Origin: Antitrichia curtipendula
Lineage: Eukaryota > Streptophyta > Bryopsida > Hypnales > Leucodontaceae
Reading direction: 5' to 3'
Length of the DNA stretch: 64,000 bases
Assembly (NCBI GenBank): GCA_951230915.1
Contig: OX579637.1
Location: 29,760,001 to 29,824,000 of the forward strand
Each line of letters starts with the position of its first letter. Positions within the stretch are counted from its first letter, which is position 1. The translations under genes were made by a program, and so were the position numbers. Positions 46,887-56,700 of the stretch are shown piece after piece. The notes beneath the pieces are model-generated. The model worked only from the letters and a program-made list of their open reading frames with translations. It made no database searches and was not told the origin of the DNA.

Positions 46887-49800
46887 TGTCGTACGTGTAA
46901 TCTAGGTGTAAGCACCTTTAACACACAATTGTGGTTAGATGACACGGAAAATCGTCCCAGGGACTCTACTATGTTGCTATGAATTTGGATTTAATCAGAT
47001 TATCTCTCAAACACCCCAAGGGAATCCAAAACCTCTCTTTCCCTCTTCCGGAACTCACTTCTTTCCGGATTCTAATCCAAATTCGTCCTCCTCCGGAATC
47101 CAGATACAATCACTCTTCGGTTTGTAATACCCCTGTTTTACCTTCAGGGGGTCCGCTTTTACTCTTTAAAGGGGCAGGGACTCCACCACTTATCAGTCAC
47201 ACACTCTAATACCTACAAAACAACCCAAGACACTCGACAGATCTAAATGTTGCTACGAAGTAGGTTCCCGTCTCCTCACGGCTTTCCGGATGGCCTATCC
47301 GGGAAGCAAGTCACACAGAATCCGGTTCCTCCTCTCCACTACAACGACAAATACACAATCATCCGATTTAGACACAAGAGAAAATCTACGAAAAAGTAGT
47401 TGGTGCTGCAGTTGGCAGATCTTTCGGTAAGTGGGGTTTTTCCCCTTGGCGGCCGCTTAACTCCGCACGGAACTAAGAGTAGTTCCGGAACCTCACCCTC
47501 TTCACTCCAATTGGATTACCGTTCTAGTAATTTAAAGATCCTAAATGCACAAGTCCCACAAATCCGATCTAACTCCTTCAAGGATCCTCTTCTAAGATCT
47601 AAATCAAAACAGCCATGAATCCGGATTCCTCCTTCCTGGTTCCTCACAACTCACAAAGCACACAAACACACCACCCAAGTCCTCAAAGAATACTTAGAAC
47701 ATGGAAAGTCCACTAAGTGGCTCGGATCAAAGTAAGGAAGGTGAAATGAAAACTGAAATTGCATAAGGATGGAATGAATGAGCAACAGACCTGCTCACCA
47801 TTTAAAAACCAAAACAAAAAGGAAAAAGACAACCGACAATCAAGCTAACCAACCACAGAAGCATCCGAGATATCCGGAATGCTAATGAAAGTTATCCCTA
47901 AAATTCTAGAAACGGGCCTACATACAGAAAATCCGTTCCGGAAAACCTTAAAGTCTAAATCTAACTTCTAAACCCTACTTTCTTCGGCTTCTTCAAGCTG
48001 CTCCTTGATTGCACTAGAGATGTCCTTGCCCTAGTCTTCGGCAGCGGTGGTGAGCTTTTCGGTCGCTCGCGTCTGGATCTTTCGCTTCTTCGGCGGTGAG
48101 TCTTCTTCCTCATCCGTCTCCGTTGCGGATTCCGTCTCAAAGTCCTCCTTCTCGGATTCAAGAATCTCCATCTCCCGGATTGGAGAATCCAAGTTGATCG
48201 ACTCATTGACAGGTGTCCTCCTGCATGTGGGCGAAGTCGTCCGGATGTGACTTTGCCGGATTCTCCACTGCTCCGATCCGGTTGAGCAGATTACCCCGGA
48301 CCTGCATCCCTTCTTCTGGTGTCTGCGTCTGAGCCGGTGTGGAAGTTCCTCCCTGCTCCGGAACTCTCTGCCCCTCCCTCTCACTCTGGCATGGAGAATA
48401 TGTCCTCGGAGCCAACCATTCACGTTGCACAAATGGCTTCAAGAGAGACTGCAATCCTCCTGGTTGTGACAGGACCGGAATCCCCACGACTGGCTTTGGT
48501 GGAGTCTGGAGATACGGATTGGTGGTGAGATCCGCTTCCGGAAAAGTCGAGAAATCCATCGCCCTGTCCGAATCAACTCTTGCCACCGGGGTTTGCATCT
48601 CCTGGAGTACCTTCTGCATCCGGGCCTCGAAATCCATAAGGATCATGACGACCTTGGATCCGGCCACGTGTCCCCCTGCTACCAATTGGGCATCATAGAG
48701 CCTCGCCTTGTTCACAACATCCGCCGACTACTCGACCAAGGTTTGGAGATTTCAGACCAGTTGCATGGCGTCCCTCTCGTTCCTTTGTGCCGCCTCGGAT
48801 TCCCCTTGAGCCTAGTTCCTCCGGCTTTCTGCCTCCTCCCGGCTCCTCTCCAAAATCCGGATCTATTCGTCCTTTTGACGGATGACTTCCGGATTTGGCC
48901 TCCGTCTAATTTCTTCAATGATTTCCGTGGGTGGCACGTTCAGCTTCGTCGCCACCTCTTCCATGAACTGGATGGCCCTATGGTGGAGGTTCCGGGCTTG
49001 ATGCATCCAATCAAATCTGATGTCGAAGAACTCTCTAAGAGGTGGCTTCTCCTCTTCCGGAACTGGGCTTGGTTCCCGTGGTTCCGTCTCAGGTTGCTTC
49101 CCCCGTGAACCCGGATCTGTCGACTTCCGCTTGGGCTTCTTCTGCTCCAAGGCTCCCTCTTCCGGATCTTCTTCCTCCTCAGGCATCGGCTCGTCCTTCT
49201 CCAGCTCATCCGTAAGGTCATACTTGACCAACTCCAATCCGGTGTTGTACACCAGCATCTCATCCGACGTCAATACGTCCCCGTGGTGGTAGATGTAGAA
49301 GAGGTAGGGGCTGATTGGGCTGTACCGGCTTTTGGACACGTGGTCTGCAAGCTTCGACACCACCTGTGCTATGATGCGTCCCCAGTGTACTACTCTCTCC
49401 TCCATCGCTCCGAAAAGAGTGTTGGCCATCGTAACCGTAACCCGGGTAGGTTTTTCCGGATACAGTATCGGGATGAGGAAATTCAACACCCGTTGATGGC
49501 GCTCATCCACGCAGTCACTGATTGCGTACCCTTCCTTCGCGTGAGGAGGATTCCGGAACTTCCCGGTTGCGTACTTATCCGCTCGAGAGGCGAACCCGTC
49601 TCCGAACTTCCGGAACGAGTAGACTTCCGCCCACACGTCCTCCGTCCACCCCTTGGGCTGCCCTCGCACCGTCAGCTCGTACTGGTTCAAAGTCCCGTTG
49701 ATCAGTTCCTGGATCAATTCTTCCCCTCTTAGATTCCACGGCCAATCAATCAATCCAGCACACCCTAATCTTTGGAGGTCCTGCTCCAGCTCCTGTCGAG

Positions 49801-50337
49801 CGGTGGGGTCTGTCGGTATGGACGGACTCACCATCCGGGCAACTACCGACGGTTTCGCAGATCGCAGCGCACTAGTTTCCGCCATCGCTGCATCGACCAA
49901 GTAACCCTAATCTAGCCTCACCTCTCTCTATCCGTAATCGCACTCTCACTAGACTTTCACTCAACTAGCTACGCGCGGACGAGTTTGGAAACTCAAAAGA
50001 TGAAGAGAGAAAGGCGGGTGGTGGCCCTTAAGTAGCAAAGACAGCACCGCCAATTCTCGGATTGGAACAGGATTATGTTTCCAATCCCGAGGCGCGTCCC
50101 CTAGCCTCGTAGGCCGGATCCCTAGTCCGTAGGTGCCTAGGTGGCGGCGTTCCGATCCATTTCCGGAAACCCTAATCTAGTCGGATCGGAAACTAGTTTC
50201 CGGATGAACGCTTATTCCAAACGTAAGCTCTTCCGGAAGATAATTACTATTCTTCAACCAAAAGAAGTTTAAAAACTTCTATCTATTCCATCTATTCTAC
50301 CCTATCTATACGGAAATTAGGTTTCTGTGTTGTGACA
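46887..50337 (-). mobile_element. Inner LTR-like element with perfect 5-bp target duplication
   Basis: It runs from TGTCGTACGT (46887) to GTGTTGTGACA (50337) and is flanked by GGACC at 46882-46886 and 50338-50342. It is 3,451 bp long and lies in reverse orientation inside the 3' part of the outer copy of the same family. On the minus strand the order is promoter region, gag-like frame (from 49885), then about 1.1 kb of 3' region. The 5' and 3' ends share only short inverted TGTC...GACA ends, so no internal pair of long repeats is visible. It is rich in CCGG and TCCGGA words. Confidence 0.85.
47961..49885 (-). pseudogene. Gag-like protein of the inner LTR-like element
   Basis: The start chosen is the ATG at 49885 (MAETSALRSAKPSVVARM). 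The first 340 codons are intact to 48863: a helical N-terminal domain (KGWTEDVWAEVYSFRKFGDG, DKYATGKFRNPPHAKEGYAI, RVLNFLIPILYPEKPTRVTV), then an acidic linker (PEEEEDPEEG), a basic KKPKRKS patch and a helical segment. After a stop and frameshifts the C-terminal part continues (48715-48203, then SINLDSPIREMEILESEKED and PPKKRKI near 48.1 kb). It resembles a retroelement capsid-like protein in context only; no CCHC zinc knuckle is present. The better-preserved N-terminal half fits a younger insertion. Confidence 0.7.
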
Positions 50338-50824
50338 GGACCAAACCGGATTCGTATTAGTCTAGGAAACTAGAGATTAGGAAAGTGGGTCTTCAGCCAC
50401 TATAAGTCATGCAAGGTGTGGTGGGCCTACCACTCTCAAAAGCAAGCGGCGAACCCTCTGATGGCTAAACAGAGGTAAAACGAAACCGGATAGGAGAGAA
50501 AATAGTTATAAGTTGTTTAGAGCGGATTGATCTAGACAGATACCAGGACCGGAAGTGATATGATCCTGGGCTTGTGTTGGATTTGACAAACGGAAGACTA
50601 GTTGAAGTTGGAAGATAGAGGGAATCCGGTCATTATTTTTCTTGGTGTTGGTGTTTCCGGTTTTAGGAAGAGAACCGAAAAAGAAAGGATTTTGCTACTG
50701 ACTTTGCTTAGTTGCTTAATAAGGTTAGATACTTCACAGAATCTTGTGGGTTTGATCTTTAGAATCACTTAGTTATACTCTATTGTGAGTATAATGGCGA
50801 ATTTACCTATCCTGTGCTGCGACA

Positions 50825-52504
50825 CAGAGGGTGCAAGATGTGGCCATAGTAGCTTTTTTTCCTCCACTTCGATATGGCTGGACATTTATTTTTTGTGGTC
50901 CCAACCATTTTTTGTCCAATCAATGTCGGTCTTTTTTGCCAAGTCCATGTTAACGGGGAACATGTCCTCCATCAATGCCCATGACGTGAGACTGCATTCT
51001 CGTTTAGGGTCTTGTGCAACGAAGTTTCTTGAAATTTTCTCCAATTCCTTTGCAACTTGTTGTGATTTGTCTACTGAGAGGATGCACACGACCTTCCAAT
51101 GATAGTATGTGGCCCCAACTGTGACAACCGCTCTCAAAGCATTCTGTTTTCTTTTTCGAGGTTCAATCTTCTCTGCAACTGTACGGAATGAGAAATCGCA
51201 GGAAACGAGAGTGAATCTTGGGTCTCCTGGAGATCATTTGTGGTAGTATCTTCCATGATTGCTGTAAAAAGCGCATTTGGAATCATTGGAGAATGCTTGG
51301 CACGCTTGGCAAGAGGAGAATGGTGAAGCAAATCATCGGTGAGGTGGCCTACAACCTTGTCCAAATGATGTGAATCAGGCTCAAGAAAGGCATCATCCAT
51401 GTCCGACAAAGTAAAAGTGTCTTGCACTTTGTCTCTGAGGCATTGCAGTTCTATAGATTGTTGAGAGAGGAGACCATTTTTGTGTTCGAACTCAGTTTGC
51501 AACTTCCTGACATTGCTTTGCAACAAAGCAATGTTATTGTCTTTGGTCTTTAGGAGGTCGAGAGCCTTAGCTAGAGTCATAGTATTGTCAGTTCGACTCA
51601 CTATAGATTGAAGGATGGAAGCACGGACATTTGTTTCCATGGGCATGTCATCGTTTGGACCGAATTCGAAGACATTGTTGGCATCTTGTACTGGCAACGG
51701 TGGGTCTGGATCCGTTGCTGAAGTTGATCTTGGCCCAATTTGCGTAATTGAACGTTGTACCTTTAGAAGTTTTTTCGCTCTCTAACCTTGTGACGTTGAA
51801 CGGTCTTTGTCATTTTCAATCTGAACTTTGGTGGGGCCGACAGTGTCTTCTTTGTCTTGTACTATCTTTAGCGTTTGCGTATCGTCAAAATCAGGATCTT
51901 CTTTGGAATCATCACTGTGAACTTCAGTAGCTACTCTGTTTTTAGGAGCACTTTGAATATGCCCAAGTCCCCTGTCTGGAAAAGCCATAACACCTCTTGG
52001 TATTAATCCACTTGTTGGACGTGCCACGTAAGTAGTTTTCCTTGATTGTGCTCCAATTGACTTCCTTTTTTAGGGCCACCTCAACATATGCTCCTCTACC
52101 AATGAAGAGAGGTACTTCATTCCTATCCACGTTGCGGGGTTTATACAGAACCTGCCACAATTCTATACACCTTTGTGTGAAGTCTGCATTTTTGCAATGC
52201 TTCAGATTTGCCTTGTTAGTGTGACGGTTGTGATAATGGCGCCACGCCGAAAACATCTTGCTAATGTGACACCATTCTACGTAGTCTTCGCAGGTCTGCA
52301 TTGTCCATGGCTCTGGCTCTTCATTCCACCTTTTAAAAGCAAGGTGGTTTTCACTATGCAACACATGTAACCGCTTTCGATGAATGGTGCCCCTACGCTT
52401 CCGAGTCTTGTCTTTGGCAGCCTTCCTGAGGCAACTCGGTCACCCGGAGTGCGCGTTGTCAGAGGGAGAAGAAGTGCTCCATCGTTGTTGCCTCCAGTAG
52501 CCAT
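50825..52504 (-). pseudogene. RING-finger cargo gene RING-2, N-terminal part
   Basis: The ATG at 52504 (MATGGNNDG) lies about 220 bp downstream of a GC-rich array. A basic stretch (AKDKTRKRRGTIHRKRLHV, in another frame) leads to the N-terminal domain: LAFKRWNEEPEPWTMQTCED, YVEWCHISKMF, CKNADFTQRCIELW, VPLFIGRGAYVEVALKKEV and NWSTIKENYL. An uninterrupted 187-codon segment (51697-51134) follows, with a clear coiled coil (ALDLLKTKDNNIALLQSNVR), then a segment matching RING-1 (SWALMEDMFPVNMDLAKKTD) down to the insertion at 50825. A few frameshifts are present. The RING itself lies beyond the insertion, at 43.9-44.0 kb. Confidence 0.7.
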
Positions 52505-52724
52505 GGGATCTCTGTGCGTTGAGAGCTTGCAATAACACAAGCTCGGATGAATGAAGTAAGAAGTAAATATTCAACACAAGGTTCACGCATGTAGTCACTA
52601 AAGGATACAAAGCAAAGAGCCAAAGTGGAGAATGAAGGTGAAAAAAAACATATGGGTGCATGGATAAATAGGTGGGCGAGCACGGGTGTAGTTTTTTTAA
52701 GGGCATGTGTGCATGCATTGTGGG

Positions 52725-53227
52725 CAACTTCGGATCTAGCTTAGGCGACTTTGGGTCCAGTTTGGGCGACTTCGCATCAAAAGGGGCGACCGTGGGTCCA
52801 AGAGGGGGCAACCGCGGGTCTTAGCGTCCACCCGAAGTCTCCTCAGCCACGGTCTCCCTTACCCGCATTCTCCCATACTCATGGTCTCCTACCCGAGGTC
52901 GCCTACATCCGTGTTCTCCTACCCGTAGTCGCCTACACTCGTGTTCTCATGTTCGCGCTTGCCCCTACCTGAGGTCGCCCTTACATGAAGTCGCCCCTAC
53001 CCGCGCTCGCTGTGTACCCGCAGACGCCCGTCCTCGTCACACCCGCATGCGCCCCTAAATGTGCCACGCGGACACCACATGGCATCCACGTGGCTTAGGT
53101 AAAAAGGAGGTAATTTTTTGAAAAGTCAAAGGTAAATTTGACTTTATGTGACGTTGCGGAGGGTCTACTAGACGTTGCGTGATGTTTGTCTGTCGCGATG
53201 TCGCCAGGTCTGGCAGAACAACCTTGT
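52725..53227. repeat. Right terminus and GC-rich subterminal arrays of the giant hAT
   Basis: Two head-to-head arrays meet near 52825. The left one reads GGCGACTTTGGGTCC and GGGCGACCGTGGGTCC; the right one (about 52835-53060) reads ACCCGAGGTCGCCTAC and ACCCGTAGTCGCC. Beyond is about 165 bp shared with 23880-24042, ending CAGAACAACCTTG at 53227. The arrays lie upstream of the RING-2 gene start and probably serve both as its promoter region and as the terminus. Confidence 0.8.
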
Positions 53228-53235
53228 CCACAACC

Positions 53236-53706
53236 TAATTTTTGGGATAAGACACTTCGGTTGGTGGCTTAAATTATAGAGTCTTTTCCAAACCTATTAA
53301 ATTCAATACGATAATTTATTTGGGGTGATTTCATTTAGCAATTTACTTGAGAATTTACTCATATTTTTCTACAACAAACCAATTTGGGTGTTGTGAATTT
53401 GTTGATAACTTTTGAACCCAAAATTCTGGGATAAGAATGTTTGCTTGATGTGAATTTAATTTTGTTGTTCAAGCCATTTTAGTATTTTCTTCACACTTCT
53501 GATGGCGTACATTTATTTCATTTTTGCTAACCTTTCTGTAAGATTTCAGACATAATAGATTCTACTTGATTGCAAGGCAAAACCAAGAATGTAAGAGAGT
53601 CATACAAATGCAATACACAACATGTAGCCATAAAACACAAAAATCCAATTATAATGAAAATCAAAACATTATGGTTTGACTCATAAGATACGTCGATCTT
53701 ATGAGT
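53236..53706. other. AT-rich spacer right of the giant transposon
   Basis: No gene recognised between the target duplication and the stop codon of the next gene at 53707. Confidence 0.5.
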
Positions 53707-56700
53707 CTAAGTTGCCGTAGACTCCTTTGCAGAATCCTTTTCACTAGAAGAATCAAAAGTCTCTCTACCCTCGGATGCGGATCCATCTATGAACTGCAAG
53801 ATATTTAGAGCATACAAAGGGTTACGTCGTTTTGGCTTAGAAGTACCAAAGTCAGCAAATGCTAATGCCAGTTGCTCTGCATAGACTAGAAGATCAAATG
53901 ACTTCTCCGGACTCAAGATAAGTCTTCGTCTTTTCTTCACGGCATTCATTACCATCAATCCCTTGTTCCTGCAAACACAAATGAGGGAATGTCAAATTCA
54001 TGAAACCTTACAAGTACCATGCAAACCAATAATTCAAAAATAGAGAACCTTACTTACTAGTTCTATCTTGCCGAACAAACTTCCGCACCTTCACAGTCAT
54101 AGCATCTAGATCCTGTGAATCTACAACAGGTGGCGCTCCGGTAAATACAGCTGCCGCAATAGGAACGACAGACTTCTTCATATGCTCAAGGATGCTTGCA
54201 AAAATCTTCTTATTTGCTTCCAATGCTACAATGTTCCGCCCTGTTGCACGACATGCCGTAATAGAGGCTCCTAAAAAAAACAGAAATGAAATCACTACCT
54301 CAATGATTTTAGGGTACGACATACAGATGGAATACACACATGTTCACATCAAAAGTTGACCTTTAGCGTGATGACTTGTTGATCAAAAGTTGACCAATCA
54401 CGCTTAAGGTCAACCTTACCATTGTTGCTAAGCGCTTAAAAAAAAATTTGGATTTCCCTCTCCCACCAAGGTCTTTCACCAAAAGAGAGATGCCGAACTT
54501 CAAAGTCTACAAGTATTAAAAGAGCATACACATTGAAATATTGAATAAAAAAACAAAATAAAAAGTGCATATTACACGGTGAAGCTTTCAAAAATTCATA
54601 CTATGCTCGTTTGGTCTATGGCCAAAGTCAAATGTACTCGATTCATGCCCGTCCACTCTTTCTTTAATATTATAGGATATTCAAATATAGTCCTGCAATG
54701 GTGCTTTTGGCATCCACGCTCCACAAATGGAATACCACAATGCAGCTATGGTCCTGCAAATGTTATTCTGCAAAGAAAAATGCTTCATTGATCATGTAGT
54801 ACTCTAGGTCCGAGTTCCAAGAAGGCACGTGAGTATCTAAAGACGACACCCCCACCACGGGCAAATTCTCATGGCAGTCAAAGAGCATGAGGTCAAATCC
54901 AAAATACTGATTCACCACTCCATCATACACCCTGTTTTTCCCTACCTCCATCTTCAAATACAAATTGTCAGTTGATAAGTTCTTGTTACAAGGAAGGTAT
55001 AACTATGTATTTTTAAAATCAAAGGGGAAGATTGAAAAAATATGTACTTTACCTTCTTAAAAAATCCATAACTTTGGTGTAGCAATTGGAGTCCTGCGTT
55101 ATTTTATTTTCAACAACCACTTCAGTGGAGACGTTGAGCACCAACTGCTCCAAAGTCACGTTGTCATTGTTGCCAATGTCAATTACTTCTATTCCTTGTG
55201 TCACAACATCTTCGGTGAACTCCGGCAACACGGCCTTCCGCTTCATGCTAGTGTAAACTCCACCTTCCACCTGCGAGCTTTGATCCACCGCTGATGATGT
55301 TATAACAATGTCTCCATCTTTGTCCTTTTTCTTTCCTTTTGACTTGGCCTTCTCCTTTTCCTTCTCTACCAACTTGGCCATATGCTCTGCCTCCTTCTTC
55401 TCTTTGTTGTCTAGAGCCAGTTGGAGCCAAGCTGCTTTTTTCCTATCATTGTTTTCCCTCCTCGCAATGGCCCTCTCTCTTTGCCTATCATTGAGCCCTG
55501 TGAACTCGTCCACATCCATGTCAGTAGTCCCAAGTCCGTCCAAAGACAACTGCAATTGTACCTCTGATGGATGTGTGTAGGCAATGGGGCATCAATGTAC
55601 CATCCACTGCCACTGAGGTGAGCCGTGGTGTATGTCCGTAGTTGGTTTGGTGTACACATGCAGTCTGCGGAAGTACAGTCAAGAAAATTTGAGAGAAATG
55701 GAGGCAAATCATTTTTCTCAATTGCCCCTTTTGCCTCTAGCTCATGCTTGAAGTATCTGCCAAACAAAAAATACAATGTCTATTAGAGATCAATAACAAC
55801 ATGCCAAGAAATCCCATTTCAAATTCATATAGTACTACATGAATATAGAACTTTTAATAATCCAAAACAAATTGAAATAAAAAGAATTTTGTTTAAGTAC
55901 TATTTGGTAACAAAATTAGGGGGCCCAGCAAGTACCACTCCAAGCATTGTTGAATCCAAAAGTGGTCTTATAAGTACCTCAACTACACTCTATTCATAAA
56001 CCTCCCCTATATTTCCAATAATTAATTCAAAACAAATACACCCAACAAATAAAAAGATAGTGTATAAATCAAAATATTCACATACTATAAATCAAATTTT
56101 CATAAAGTAATGGATACATACCGGAAAAGAACCCTTTGCATTGCCTGCTTCCCACCTTCGTAAGTCATAAAGTTGTCATTTTTCTTGAGGTAGTTAGTTC
56201 TTCTAAGGTGAGCCATGAAGCCTTGATCCTAGATATTCTTCCTGTAACCCTCTAGAAAATCCGACAAGGTCTCGGGTTGCATTAGAGTGTCCATGTTGAT
56301 ATTCATATTGTCCTTCTTCACCACTTTCTCGAAGTATTCCACTGCTATGTCTTCAATCTGTAATAACCACAAATTAATCCATTTCCAAAAATATATATTG
56401 TGCTACAAGAATTTATCCCCATGCATACTTTTATTTATTTCAAACTTTAAGGTTCTTACACTCATACCAGAATCAAATGAAACAGTTATCCCAGCATACC
56501 ACACGCATCTGTTCAAGAGTGGGCCTAATAGTGTCTCTGATACGGGCCTTGGTGGAAGCTGTCTAGCATCACGTGACGGCATGGAGAAATTCCACCACTT
56601 CAAGAACTTAGTCTTGTCGAAAGGTGTGGTGTTGCAAGTGGCCACCATTTGAAGTTTTTCAAAAGTCATCTCGGGGACCTCATTTGCACTCCAATGTTTC

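Larger units (their letters stand above)
44046..50824 (+). mobile_element. Outer LTR-like element, split by a second copy
   Basis: Starts TGTCGCAACC (44046) and ends GTGCTGCGACA (50824). Flanking pentamers CAAAG and CAGAG agree at 4 of 5, as expected for an old 5-bp duplication. Without the inner element and its duplicated GGACC it is 3,323 bp. It holds a TATA box, one gag-like frame and a 3' region, but no pol genes and no second terminal repeat. That fits a solo LTR that carries a gene, or a non-autonomous element. It interrupts the RING-2 gene. Confidence 0.75.
31173..53227. mobile_element. Giant multi-gene hAT-superfamily transposon
   Basis: The left end reads CAGGGTTGTCTAATCAGACA and the right end, read inward, CAAGGTTGTTCTGCCAGACC; 13 of 20 bases agree without gaps. 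The 8 bases outside each end are identical: TCCACAAC at 31165-31172 and at 53228-53235. An 8-bp duplication and a CAGGG-type end are typical of hAT elements, and an hAT/DUF659-type transposase lies inside. The span is 22,055 bp; removing the nested retroelements and their duplication leaves about 15.27 kb. GC-rich arrays lie inside both ends, oriented so that the GGCGACCGCGGGTCC sense reads inward from both. Cargo: coiled-coil gene (36.5-38.1), coiled-coil frame (39.07-39.94) and split RING gene (43.2-52.5). Most genes are broken, so it is not autonomous now. Confidence 0.85.

Noticed and set aside
48593..49108. 171-codon plus-strand frame opposite the inner gag-like gene
   Set aside because: It is the antisense shadow; the minus strand has the frame conserved between the two copies.
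44589..49885. Complete autonomous Ty3 or Ty1 retrotransposon
   Set aside because: No protease, reverse transcriptase, RNase H or integrase motif could be found in any frame of these elements.
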